Below, piece after piece: positions 53,243 through 61,883 of a stretch of 64,000 nt of DNA (position 1 is its first letter; every line of letters begins with the position of its first letter). Both the position numbers and the translations under genes were made by a program. Source of the stretch: Anaerolineales bacterium (GTDB taxonomy: Bacteria; Chloroflexota; Anaerolineae; Anaerolineales; Villigracilaceae); assembly GCA_030834895.1 (NCBI GenBank), contig JAUQXA010000046.1:1-64000 (forward strand), given 5' to 3'. The notes beneath the pieces are model-generated. The model made no database searches. It was not told the DNA's origin and was given only the letters and a program-made list of their open reading frames with translations.

Positions 53243-53328
53243 TTTGGTAGTGGTGTCAGGTAAGTGATAAAATGGCGTTCGGGTTTCTGAAATGAACAAA
53301 GCCATCATTTATGAGAACCCACCACCAA
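53243..53328. mobile_element. MITE-like element, copy 1
   Basis: An 86-bp element with ends TTTGGTAGTGG and CCACCACCAAG (inverted, imperfect). It aligns over its whole length with the element at 53975-54061, at roughly three quarters identity by eye. No coding capacity. Confidence 0.65.
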
Positions 53329-53355
53329 GAATTAATATCCAACTCAAAGGGAAAA

Positions 53356-53967
53356 ATGGAATTCCTAATCAACCAAAATCTTGCTTATGTCCTAAGCGTT
53401 ACGGCAGTCATGCTGGCGATCACGAGCTTCCTGTTCCCCCGTTCAATCCTACCGAAAATCGGGACGGCGCTCTTTGTGGGAGCAGCCGGATTTGAGTTTT
53501 CCAGGCTTCAACCTAACGCCTGGGCGTTGTTGATTTTAGTGCTCAGCCCGTTTCCTTATTTCGTTGCGGCCGGTCAAGCCGCCCAACGCCGTCAGTTGTT
53601 AATTATTACAGTCGCGATGCTCTTCTTTGGCTCTGTGTTTCTTTTTGTAGACGAAAATGGCTCCCCGGCAATTCATATGGGATTACTCTTTGTCGTCACC
53701 ATCTTTTGTTCGTATTTTATTTTGGTTGTCACCGAAGCTAAATTAAAAGCCCGGGGCTCACACCGCGGTATTAATCCCGATTCTTACATTGGGCTAGTCG
53801 GGAAAGCCATCACCGATATTGATGATGTTGGCTTGGTGGAAATCGAGGGGGAAACCTGCTCCGCACGCAGCGACCAACCCATCCCTGTGGGGAGCCCCGT
53901 GCGCGTTCTTAAATACGAAGGGAGGATGTTGGTCGTCAAAAAGGTGGAAAAGCTAACCGGGAAATGA
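53356..53967 (+). CDS. NfeD-like membrane protein
   Basis: The 203-residue protein has four or five membrane segments and a C-terminal OB-fold domain (YIGLVGKAITDID, GSPVRVLKYEGRMLVV) typical of NfeD proteins, which often partner with SPFH proteins. No such partner is adjacent. It is bracketed by two MITE-like elements. AAAGGGA precedes the ATG. Confidence 0.82.
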   Translation: MEFLINQNLAYVLSVTAVMLAITSFLFPRSILPKIGTALFVGAAGFEFSRLQPNAWALLILVLSPFPYFVAAGQAAQRRQLLIITVAMLFFGSVFLFVDENGSPAIHMGLLFVVTIFCSYFILVVTEAKLKARGSHRGINPDSYIGLVGKAITDIDDVGLVEIEGETCSARSDQPIPVGSPVRVLKYEGRMLVVKKVEKLTGK

Positions 53968-53974
53968 AAATATA

Positions 53975-54061
53975 TTTGGTAGTGGCGTCAGGTAAACGAT
54001 AAATAGCATTCGAGTTCCTGAAATGAGGAAAGCAATCATTTATTGAAATCCACTACCCAAA
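53975..54061. mobile_element. MITE-like element, copy 2
   Basis: An 87-bp element with ends TTTGGTAGTGG and CCACTACCCAAA, which pair as terminal inverted repeats with one extra C. Same orientation as copy 1. Confidence 0.65.
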
Positions 54062-54098
54062 ATTTGACAATTAAGGTCAACTCTTGTAAACTTCGCCA

Positions 54099-56564
54099 AT
54101 GGACATAGACCTCGACCTTTATCGTCACGAAATTCGAGTCTCTTCCGACCCGCTGGTGCGCCTTTCGGCAATCGACATCTCGCCCGAACGCCCCGAGCGG
54201 ACTTTTGTTTTTATTCACGGCTTTGGGGGTCAGGCAACCCAATGGCAATATCAACTGCACAAGTTTGCCTTGAAGAATCGAGTCATTGCGTTGGACATGC
54301 GCGGACATGGACTCTCGGACAAGCCTTCGTCTGGCTACGAGATGTCGCGCATTCAACTCGACCTCGAAACTGCCCTTGACCGATTGAACGTGTCCACGCC
54401 GATGGTTTTGGTGGGACATTCCTTCGGCGGCGCCATTGCCACCGACTTTGCGCTCAACCACCCTGAACGAATCGAAAGGCTGATTCTGATTGCGACCGCT
54501 GGCGAGTTCAAACTGAATCCGCTGTTCAGGCTTGGTCTGCACCTCCCCACCTGGTCGCTGCGTGGCATCGAACCTTTCACGCGGAAGTGGCTTTCGGGTC
54601 CGCCGCACGCGCTGAAACCTTTTTACCTGAACAACCTGTCCCGTTGGGTGGGTTGGGACAAATTTGCGAAACTGACCGTGCCAACCCTCGTCATCCGCGG
54701 ACATCGGGACGCCGTCTTCGAGCGACCACTCTTCGAGAAGGTGGCAGGATCCATCGTCGGGGCGGAGGAGGAGGACATCGGGGTCTCGGGTCACATGGTC
54801 ATGCTCGAACGGCGCGAAGCGGTCAACCGCGCGATTTCGCGCTTCCTCGATGGCGGGTCCAAAAAATCGTGGCGCGATGACTTGGTCGCTGTCAAATCGG
54901 AACGCGACGAACTGACGGTGGAGCGTCCCTGGCTACGGCATTACGAAGAGGGTGTGCCGTACACGGTTGGCATCCCGCGCATCCCTGTGCATCACCTGCT
55001 GCGTTCGGCGGTGCGGAGATTTCCAACGCGGACGGCGCTTTATTTTGAAGGAGCGCAAATTTCGTATCGCAAGTTGAACCACGAAGCCAACCGTTTTGCC
55101 AATGCGTTGACCGCGATGGGCATCGGCAAGGGTGCGCGCGTGGTTTTGTATTTACCGAACATTCCGCAGGCGGTGATCGCGTTTTACGGTGTGGTCAAGG
55201 CTGGCGCGATGGCGGTGTTCGCTCCGCCCATGACTGACGCCGAAGAATTGACCCGTCAGGTGAAGTTGGTGGAGGCGCGTGCGCTGGTCACGTTGAATTT
55301 GTGGGCGGGCATGGCGGCGCAAGTCCAACAAAATAGCGGACTGCCCCTGCTGGTGTTGACCGATGCGGGCGAATATCTTTCGCTTCCCAAACGGCTGATT
55401 TCGCGCTGGCGCAACCGTGGCTTGAACGTGGCGGGCGCGATGCATTTCCGCCGTTGGATAGCTGGGCAGAGCGACCAATCGCCGACGGTGGAAGTTGCCC
55501 CCGAAGACCTAGCGGTGATTCAATTCACGGGCGGCACGACTGCCAATGCAAAAGGCGTGATGCTTTCTCATCGCAATCTGGTGGCGAATGCCTTGCAGAC
55601 CCGTCACTGGATGCCAAAGGCGGAGGAGGGCAGGGAAAGATTTTTATGCACGGTTCCGTTCTCGCATAGTTACGGTTTGACCACCTCGCTGAACGTGCCG
55701 ATTTCGTTGGGAGCGTCGCTGATTTTGAAGCCGCAGTTCCAGATCAAAGATATTCTCAAATCGGTCAATAAGTACAAGCCGACCATCTTCACGGGCGTGC
55801 CGAGCATGTATAACGCCATCAGCAATTTTCGCGGCGTGAGAAGATATGGCATCAAATCCATCAAGGCTTGCATCAGCGGCTCCGCGCCTTTGCATGTGGA
55901 AGTGCAGGAGTCGTTCGAGAAACTCACCAAAGGGAAATTGGTCGAAGGTTATGGTCTGACCGAGGCTTCGCCCGTGACCCATGCCAACCCGCTCGGCGGC
56001 AATCGCAAGGTCGGCTCGATTGGGATTCCGCTGCCGTCCACGCAGGCAGTCATCGTTGACCTCGCTCGCGCCCGCAAGGAAGTGGAACCAGGGCAAATCG
56101 GCGAGCTGGCGATTCGCGGTCCGCAGGTGATGATGGGCTATTGGAAGGATGAAGAGTCCACCCGCGCCGTGCTCATGGACGACGGCTGGCTGTTGACCGG
56201 CGACGTGGCTCAAATGGACGAGGACGGCTATTTCCGCATCATCGCCCGCAAAGCTGACATGTGGTATCCCGAAAAACCCGGCAAGCCCGCTTTCCCGCGT
56301 GACGTGGAGGAAGTGATCTATGAAATTCCGCAAGTCAAGGAAGCGGTGGTGGTGGCAGTGGCGGGTCATCCCTTTGCCTTTGTCATTGCAGGGCGCGAAC
56401 GTCCCACCGCCGAGGCGGTCATTGCCTACTGCAAGCGCAGACTCCCGCCGCAGTTGATTCCGCGCTTTGTGATTTTTATGGACGACTTTCCGCGCACGTT
56501 CATCGGCAAGGTGCTGCGGCGTGAGCTGGCAAAACGATATGGAAAGCAGATTGCAGGAGAGTAG
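54099..56564 (+). CDS. Alpha/beta hydrolase-acyl-CoA synthetase (AMP-binding) fusion
   Basis: The 821-residue protein joins an alpha/beta hydrolase (about 1-265; Ser in GHSFGG, Asp in GHRDAVF, His in SGHMVML) to an ANL adenylating domain (about 300-820; FTGGTTANAKG P-loop, YGLTEASP, DGWLLTGD, C-terminal Lys in FIGKVLRRE). It may hydrolyse and re-activate an acyl group. OleBC fusions are similar in layout, but OleB uses an Asp nucleophile. A second hydrolase gene follows. Confidence 0.88.
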   Translation: MDIDLDLYRHEIRVSSDPLVRLSAIDISPERPERTFVFIHGFGGQATQWQYQLHKFALKNRVIALDMRGHGLSDKPSSGYEMSRIQLDLETALDRLNVSTPMVLVGHSFGGAIATDFALNHPERIERLILIATAGEFKLNPLFRLGLHLPTWSLRGIEPFTRKWLSGPPHALKPFYLNNLSRWVGWDKFAKLTVPTLVIRGHRDAVFERPLFEKVAGSIVGAEEEDIGVSGHMVMLERREAVNRAISRFLDGGSKKSWRDDLVAVKSERDELTVERPWLRHYEEGVPYTVGIPRIPVHHLLRSAVRRFPTRTALYFEGAQISYRKLNHEANRFANALTAMGIGKGARVVLYLPNIPQAVIAFYGVVKAGAMAVFAPPMTDAEELTRQVKLVEARALVTLNLWAGMAAQVQQNSGLPLLVLTDAGEYLSLPKRLISRWRNRGLNVAGAMHFRRWIAGQSDQSPTVEVAPEDLAVIQFTGGTTANAKGVMLSHRNLVANALQTRHWMPKAEEGRERFLCTVPFSHSYGLTTSLNVPISLGASLILKPQFQIKDILKSVNKYKPTIFTGVPSMYNAISNFRGVRRYGIKSIKACISGSAPLHVEVQESFEKLTKGKLVEGYGLTEASPVTHANPLGGNRKVGSIGIPLPSTQAVIVDLARARKEVEPGQIGELAIRGPQVMMGYWKDEESTRAVLMDDGWLLTGDVAQMDEDGYFRIIARKADMWYPEKPGKPAFPRDVEEVIYEIPQVKEAVVVAVAGHPFAFVIAGRERPTAEAVIAYCKRRLPPQLIPRFVIFMDDFPRTFIGKVLRRELAKRYGKQIAGE

Positions 56565-56568
56565 GGGA

Positions 56569-56596
56569 AAGGATGAATGATAAAGGATGAAGGATG
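56569..56596. repeat. Four-unit heptad array before a hydrolase gene
   Basis: Words AAGGATG, AATGATA, AAGGATG and AAGGATG, ending five bases before the chosen ATG. The repeat provides both the Shine-Dalgarno-like AGGA and extra ATG codons. Confidence 0.75.
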
Positions 56597-56601
56597 AATT
56601 A

Positions 56602-57429
56602 ATGGCAACAAGTGGGGTTGTGAATTTTGTTCAGCAGGGGAGTGGCACACCAGTGATTCTCACGCATGGGCTTGCCGCTTCGCTTCATGACTGGGATGAC
56701 CTTCTGCCTGAGTTGGCTGAATCAGGCTACGCAGGTTACGCCCTCGACCTGCTTGGACATGGTGACAGCTATAAACCCGCTCATGCCCGCGACTACACCT
56801 TCGAGTCTGTCTTCGAGCATTTCTCCGCCTGGATTGACTCGCTGCCTCTCGCCGACTCGCTGATTCTCATCGGTCACTCTCTCGGCGGGGGATTATCTTT
56901 GCAGTATGCCTTGCGTTATCCCGAACGTGTGCGGGCGCTGGTTTTGATTAATCCGTTCTACAGCATTCATCAATTACCGCCCATTTTGCAACTTGCCTTT
57001 CGTCGTCAATTGATCAACACGGCATTGATCGAGCGCACGCCCTATCGCCTGTTCCGCTTTTTTGTGGACATGTCGAGCGTCAGCTTTCATGTGCAAAGCC
57101 GCGAGACTCACATCCTGCCTGAGCATATCCGCTACCAGACCGCGCTGGATTACACCCGCGCCTCTTCTGGAATCTACAACATCCCGCGCACATTGCCCGA
57201 TCTCACCGCAGACCTGTCCCGCATCCACCAGCCAACCTTGCTCCTCTGGGGTGGACATGACCAAAGCCTTGACCCGCAGTCGTTTCCAAAAATCAGGGAT
57301 TTACTGCCAAACATCGTGGCATCGCACCAATTCCCCATCTGCGGGCATGTGCCGCATCAATGCCATCCCGAGCAACTCAATCCGCATGTGATGAGGTTTT
57401 TGCAAGTCATCTGCAAAATGTCACCCTGA
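56602..57429 (+). CDS. Alpha/beta hydrolase
   Basis: The 275-residue protein has the nucleophile elbow GHSLGGG, an oxyanion HGLAASLHDWD block, an Asp in GGHDQSLDP and His in CGHVPHQC. Substrate unknown. The upstream in-frame ATG at 56587 is part of a heptad array and adds five residues; the later one has better spacing. It is probably in one transcript with the fusion gene. Confidence 0.87.
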   Translation: MATSGVVNFVQQGSGTPVILTHGLAASLHDWDDLLPELAESGYAGYALDLLGHGDSYKPAHARDYTFESVFEHFSAWIDSLPLADSLILIGHSLGGGLSLQYALRYPERVRALVLINPFYSIHQLPPILQLAFRRQLINTALIERTPYRLFRFFVDMSSVSFHVQSRETHILPEHIRYQTALDYTRASSGIYNIPRTLPDLTADLSRIHQPTLLLWGGHDQSLDPQSFPKIRDLLPNIVASHQFPICGHVPHQCHPEQLNPHVMRFLQVICKMSP

Positions 57430-57529
57430 GCGTCAGCGACACTTGCGCCGCGCGCCAGTGCGGTGAGGGTCTCTACCCCACCAATGCGGGCCTCTTCGGT
57501 CGCAAAGAACGCTCCCTCAGAGTGACGCC
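57418..57529. repeat. Imperfect long inverted repeat between convergent genes
   Basis: GTCACCCTGAGCG near 57418 and CGCTCCCTCAGAGTGAC near 57510 are inverted relatives about 80 bases apart. The left arm encodes the last residues of the hydrolase. It resembles dispersed CCTGAG-type repeats. Confidence 0.5.
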
Positions 57530-57531
57530 AC

Positions 57532-59784
57532 CTACAAGCGGATAACAATTCGCGCGTACCACAATCTCCAGAATAACTTTCTCCAAACTTTTACCGCATG
57601 GGCGCGTTCGTCCTTCGAGACTGGATGAGGGCTGTATGTCTCCTGCAAATACAGGCGGGTAAGCAATTCGATTTCATCAGGTGCTGGAGTCAGCCAGTTG
57701 CGACCGACCTCAATCTTCGCTTGCAACTGAGCCGCAAACACAGACGGGGTTTCATATTGCGGTGCGTTCCTGTAAATCTTTTTTCCGTGATGATAAACAT
57801 AGCGATAGATCGAGCCGATGGTTTCGTGTGCCCGCAAAAGTCCCTGCGCGCGCAGGACCCACAAGCCAGCCAATGCGACGACGAAAATCAGCAACACCGC
57901 AAGCAGATATAAATCCTGTCGGATGGAATATCCCAGCCTTGCTTCGGCGCTGACTTCGAGTCCAGAAGTGGTTGGAGAAGCGATGGGCGCGTTGATTTCC
58001 TCTGGCAATTTTTCAGGCAAGGTGATGGGTGGCAAACTTGCCGTCGGTTCGAACTCCACCCAGCCGATGCCCGAAAAATAGACTTCCACCCAGCTATGCG
58101 CGTTCAACTCCCTGACGATGTACTCCGCCGTGAACGGGTTGTAGATTCCGCTCGAATAGCCAATGACCAATCGGGAGGGCAGACCAACTGTCCGCGCCAG
58201 CACCACCATCGAGGTGGCGTAGTAATCGCAGTAACCAATCCTCAAGTCGAAGAGAAAATAATCCGCCACATCCCGACCCGCTGGCGGAGCGGACACATCC
58301 AGCGAGTAGGGATAAATCCGCAGGTAGGTTTCGATTGCCTTCGCCTTGTCGTAGGGATTGGTTGCATCCGCAGCCAGTTGGGAGGCGAGGTCAAGCACAC
58401 GTTGTGAGACTGTGTCAGGCAGGGTCAAATATCTTTTGCTAATTTGCTCTGGGTAAGTCTGCGACGAATTGCGGAGTTGATTTGCACTGACGATTGGCAC
58501 AAGCGAATCGACCTCATAGCTTTGCCTTTTGGTGAGCGCGCCAAGCATGTCGGCGCTGAGGATCGGGGTCACGCCCTTCGGCAGAGATTCGGGCGACGTG
58601 CGCCAGTTCACGTCGATGGGTTGGCTGGCGCGCATCAGCGAACCCGTCCAATACAGGCGGTCATCTTGTTTTGAGGTTTTCGTCACCTGTTGGTGAATGA
58701 CCTTGTATCTCTCGCCACTCGCGAAGCGCGGGAAAACAACCTGCTTTGCCTTGTAGGAAAGATTCTCCGTCGGCGTACTTGACCAGCCTTGACTGTTGTA
58801 CAGGTCGTAAGTCAGCAACCGCCAATAATGACGCGGCGCGTCTTCATCGGTGATCCTTTTATCCGAAGGCAAGAGCTCTCCCGTTTTGACAGTGAACACA
58901 ATCGTTTCCGATGGAATCCTTTGCGGATCGATCAGGTGCTCAAGCGGAAGTCCCGAAGGCGCTGACCACGAAGTCCTGACTGGCTTTGCCTCCAAACCAA
59001 GAGCGGTCTTGAGTTTGTCGTTCTCGTTGATCTTCCTTGCGATGTCCCGCACCGAGATGACAGGCGTCAAGCCAGCGACGAGTCCGAGCGCAAAGGAGAT
59101 GGTCACCACCGCCAAAAGGGTATCCCTTTGCGCTTCTTCCATTCTCCTGTCTTGTTGCGGGATGAACTTCCACATTTTTTGAACGCCCAGCAAGCAGAGG
59201 AAGGCAAAGACCGCAACCTGCAACGAGAACGTGCTCGCGCCCGTGTAGTTGAGAATGAATCCATGCAGGGCGAGGGAAGGTAACAACGCGGTGGTTACGT
59301 CGCCGCGCCTTCCTGTCCACCAGCCTGCCCATGAAGCAAGCAACAGGATTGGAATGTCCCAGATGGTCTCGCGGACAGTTGAATTTTTGAGGTTTCCGCT
59401 CAAGAGTCGATCAAAGAAAGTGGATGCGCGCGAAATAACCTCTGCGAATTGTTCCCTCAAAAAGGAAAGATCAGGCGCTTCCGGTTTCAGCAGGCTTTGA
59501 ATTGACTGGAGTTGAAATTGAGGGATGCCGCGTATAGTTTCCCAAAAAACTTCATCGATTCTGGATGCTTTGATGAAGATAACAAGCAGTCCACCGAGGA
59601 TGAGGAAACTCCACGCCCGCCGCGCGGATGTGTTCCTGCCGCCAAGCAGATAACCAACCACCACCGCAAAAATAGCAACGGGAACCAGTTGTGCATCCTC
59701 GATGCCATCCACGCTGGCTTTGACTCCCGCGACCAGTGCGCTCAAAGCAATTGTCAGCAGAACCAAAGTGAAGATTTTCTTCAT
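57532..59784 (-). CDS. Membrane-anchored transglutaminase-like protein
   Basis: The 750-residue protein has an N-terminal multi-helix membrane part (TgpA-like, about 1-240), an outside transglutaminase core with Cys in RIGYCDYYATSMV, His in NAHSWVEVYF and Asp/Glu in WVEFEPT, then another membrane helix and a cytosolic DUF4129-like tail. It overlaps the upstream DUF58 gene by four bases. The pair usually accompanies a MoxR ATPase, which is missing here. Confidence 0.92.
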   Translation of the reverse strand: MKKIFTLVLLTIALSALVAGVKASVDGIEDAQLVPVAIFAVVVGYLLGGRNTSARRAWSFLILGGLLVIFIKASRIDEVFWETIRGIPQFQLQSIQSLLKPEAPDLSFLREQFAEVISRASTFFDRLLSGNLKNSTVRETIWDIPILLLASWAGWWTGRRGDVTTALLPSLALHGFILNYTGASTFSLQVAVFAFLCLLGVQKMWKFIPQQDRRMEEAQRDTLLAVVTISFALGLVAGLTPVISVRDIARKINENDKLKTALGLEAKPVRTSWSAPSGLPLEHLIDPQRIPSETIVFTVKTGELLPSDKRITDEDAPRHYWRLLTYDLYNSQGWSSTPTENLSYKAKQVVFPRFASGERYKVIHQQVTKTSKQDDRLYWTGSLMRASQPIDVNWRTSPESLPKGVTPILSADMLGALTKRQSYEVDSLVPIVSANQLRNSSQTYPEQISKRYLTLPDTVSQRVLDLASQLAADATNPYDKAKAIETYLRIYPYSLDVSAPPAGRDVADYFLFDLRIGYCDYYATSMVVLARTVGLPSRLVIGYSSGIYNPFTAEYIVRELNAHSWVEVYFSGIGWVEFEPTASLPPITLPEKLPEEINAPIASPTTSGLEVSAEARLGYSIRQDLYLLAVLLIFVVALAGLWVLRAQGLLRAHETIGSIYRYVYHHGKKIYRNAPQYETPSVFAAQLQAKIEVGRNWLTPAPDEIELLTRLYLQETYSPHPVSKDERAHAVKVWRKLFWRLWYARIVIRL

Positions 59785-61046
59785 CCCGTCACCTTACCTG
59801 CGGGCAGCGGAATCAAGTCGCCTGTGGGCGTAGTCTGCCATGTCCCTTTGGCTGGGACGGTCTCCATTTTGGGCAAGTCCATAATTCCCTGTGGAATTAC
59901 GTGGCAAATCACGCCGCGTTCTTCCAGAAAGACAGCAGACTGTTCAGCGGACGTTTCACCATAGGGAGCGAGGTCGAGCAACATCACGGTGGGGATACTT
60001 CGTATGTTGCGTTTGGTCATAGGCAGGAGGGTTTTGATCCAATCTAGTTTGGTGGACGCAGTGACGATGATCAGGCTATGCTGCCTACCGAGGGAAGGTA
60101 AGATTCGCTCAAGGACAGAACCGAGGTCAAGGTCACTGGGACTGGCGGTGGCAAGTGACTGCATGATCTCCCAGCGTTGACCTTCGCCTTTTTGAGGCGT
60201 GAGCCAGATCAATTCCCTGCTGTTGCCAATCAGCCCGACGGATTTCCGCAAGCGCAGACCCCGGTCAGCGAGCGAAGCTGCGAGGGTAACGCACTGCTCT
60301 TCAACCGAGTCCCAGCCCGCGCCGAGCATGTATTGCTTATCGAGGTCGAGCAGAATCCACCAATCGCCTTCGGGCGTGCTTTCCATCAGGCGCACAAAGA
60401 GCTTGTTCATGCGCGCGGTCGTGTTCCAATGAATCATGCGCATACTGTCGCCGTGGACGTATTCGCGCACCGTTGCCGCGTGGATGGTTTTCTCGGATGC
60501 GTTCCGTCGCGGCTGACCATCGCCATGCGAACCGGATGGCGCAATCGGCAACTCGGGCAGGGCCGCTATTTGGGGTAGGACCAGGATCGAGGTCCGTTTG
60601 AAATCGCGGAGATTGACTTCGAATATCCCGAAAGGATCGCCTGTTGAAATCTCCGCGCCGCCGAGGTAAAAGAGTCCGCGCTGTTTGCAGGTGGCGGATA
60701 GAGTCCATTGGTCGAAATATCCCGCGTTGATGCTGGTCGACCTGCTTGCGTCGAAGCCAGGCAGCGTGGATTGATCTACAAATTCGACCTGTGCCGCTGG
60801 CAATGAAAACCCGTTCGATAAAGTGATGCGCTCTTCGATCTGTCCGCCGACTTGAACCCACCTCAAGCGTGTTTCCCTGCGCAGTTCGATGTCCCTACCA
60901 AGCGACTGCGCCCAAACGTATGCGGTGACCAATGTGCCGACGAAGCCCACCAACAGGATGGTCCATACTTCCGAAGGGTCCATCACTTGTAATCCAAGCA
61001 GGAAGGCGATCAGAATCAGGAATATTGGCTTACGCAAACGTATCAT
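59781..61046 (-). CDS. DUF58 domain membrane protein
   Basis: The 421-residue product has two N-terminal membrane helices, a beta region and the DUF58 core (EYVHGDSMRMIHWNTTARM) followed by a von Willebrand A-like domain. It forms an operon with the transglutaminase gene (ATGA overlap). TATAAT at 61053-61058 is six bases before the ATG, so the mRNA may be leaderless. Confidence 0.9.
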   Translation of the reverse strand: MIRLRKPIFLILIAFLLGLQVMDPSEVWTILLVGFVGTLVTAYVWAQSLGRDIELRRETRLRWVQVGGQIEERITLSNGFSLPAAQVEFVDQSTLPGFDASRSTSINAGYFDQWTLSATCKQRGLFYLGGAEISTGDPFGIFEVNLRDFKRTSILVLPQIAALPELPIAPSGSHGDGQPRRNASEKTIHAATVREYVHGDSMRMIHWNTTARMNKLFVRLMESTPEGDWWILLDLDKQYMLGAGWDSVEEQCVTLAASLADRGLRLRKSVGLIGNSRELIWLTPQKGEGQRWEIMQSLATASPSDLDLGSVLERILPSLGRQHSLIIVTASTKLDWIKTLLPMTKRNIRSIPTVMLLDLAPYGETSAEQSAVFLEERGVICHVIPQGIMDLPKMETVPAKGTWQTTPTGDLIPLPAGKVTG

Positions 61047-61159
61047 TGAACGATTATAACTTCGCAGTTGAAATTGCAAATCCTTCCCTGGAATTAAATC
61101 CCAAACTTAAAAAATAAAGTGTGCAAATATTTTAAGGATAAGGTAAACCAAAGTCCCTC

Positions 61160-61188
61160 TTGTCAGCACATGGGGATGATGCTAAAAT
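61160..61188 (+). promoter_or_regulatory. Promoter of nrdR
   Basis: TTGTCA and TAAAAT are 17 bases apart. Transcription would start near 61195, leaving a leader of about 83 bases. Confidence 0.65.
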
Positions 61189-61199
61189 GCCGAACACTT

Positions 61200-61246
61200 T
61201 AGCCAGATGTACGGGGATGCAGCGCCCGAACGCCCATATCTGGCTC
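61200..61246 (+). promoter_or_regulatory. Structured leader of nrdR
   Basis: AGCCAGAT (61201-61208) and ATCTGGCT (61238-61245) pair as an outer stem, enclosing a G/C-rich stretch with GGGGATGCAGCGCCC. It ends about 32 bases before the nrdR start. No known riboswitch core was recognised. Confidence 0.5.
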
Positions 61247-61277
61247 TAACATTTGTTCTAGTTTCGGAGTAACCCGG

Positions 61278-61727
61278 ATGCGTTGTCCCTATTGCAAGCA
61301 CCATGATTCAAAAGTGTTGGATACCTCCCACGACAGTCACGGTGGGATTCGCCGTCGGCGCGAATGCCTGAAATGCCGCCAACGCTTTAGCAGTTATGAG
61401 CGACCAATTCTGGCTGTGCCATTGATTGTCAAGCAGGATGGGACACGCGAGGAATTCGACCGCGAGAAGCTGGCGCGTGGCATTCGCATTTCCTGCGCCA
61501 AGCGCCCCGTCTCCGCGGCGGACATCGAGCGCATCATCGGACAGGTGGAAGCACAATTACAAAAAGTGGGCAAGGCTGAAGTCTCCTCCCGTGTGGTTGG
61601 CGACCTGGTAATGGAGACCTTGAAGGAAGTCGATCAAATCGCGTACATTCGTTACGCAATCGTGTATTTGGGATTGGACGATTTGCAGTCCATCCGCACC
61701 GAGATAGATCAATTGCTCGAAGACTAA
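61278..61727 (+). CDS. nrdR: Transcriptional repressor NrdR
   Basis: The 149-residue product has a zinc ribbon (CPYCKHHDSKV, CLKCRQRF) and an ATP-cone domain (REEFDREKLARGI). NrdR represses ribonucleotide reductase genes in response to ATP/dATP. The downstream gene is nrdJ, and a terminator plus a repeat separates them. Confidence 0.95.
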   Translation: MRCPYCKHHDSKVLDTSHDSHGGIRRRRECLKCRQRFSSYERPILAVPLIVKQDGTREEFDREKLARGIRISCAKRPVSAADIERIIGQVEAQLQKVGKAEVSSRVVGDLVMETLKEVDQIAYIRYAIVYLGLDDLQSIRTEIDQLLED

Positions 61728-61737
61728 TTAATGTACG

Positions 61738-61780
61738 GCAGAGACATGCCCGAAAAGGGCGGAGTGTCTCTGCTGTTTTG
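61738..61780 (+). terminator. Terminator after nrdR
   Basis: GCAGAGACA and TGTCTCTGC pair, with an inner GCCCGAAAAGGGC hairpin, followed by TGTTTTG. It should reduce read-through into nrdJ. Confidence 0.8.
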
Positions 61781-61792
61781 TTTCCACATGAT

Positions 61793-61853
61793 GCAGGGGC
61801 GACCCGCCCTTGATAAACCGGCAAGAATGGTAATCATGAAGGGTTGCCCCTGC
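61793..61853. repeat. GCAGGGGCGACCC inverted repeat
   Basis: GCAGGGGCGACCC and GGGTTGCCCCTGC are inverted arms with one G-T mismatch and a 35-base loop. It lies upstream of nrdJ, in a place where such dispersed repeats are common in related genomes. Confidence 0.55.
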
Positions 61854-61883
61854 AAGAAAAGAGACTTTATAGGAGAGTGAAAA

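Noticed and set aside
54099..56564. Fusion protein considered as OleBC
   Set aside because: The hydrolase nucleophile is Ser in GHSFGG, while OleB uses Asp; no other ole genes are in the window.
61200..61246. nrdR leader considered as a cobalamin riboswitch
   Set aside because: It is too short and lacks the conserved cobalamin core; only a simple structured leader can be claimed.
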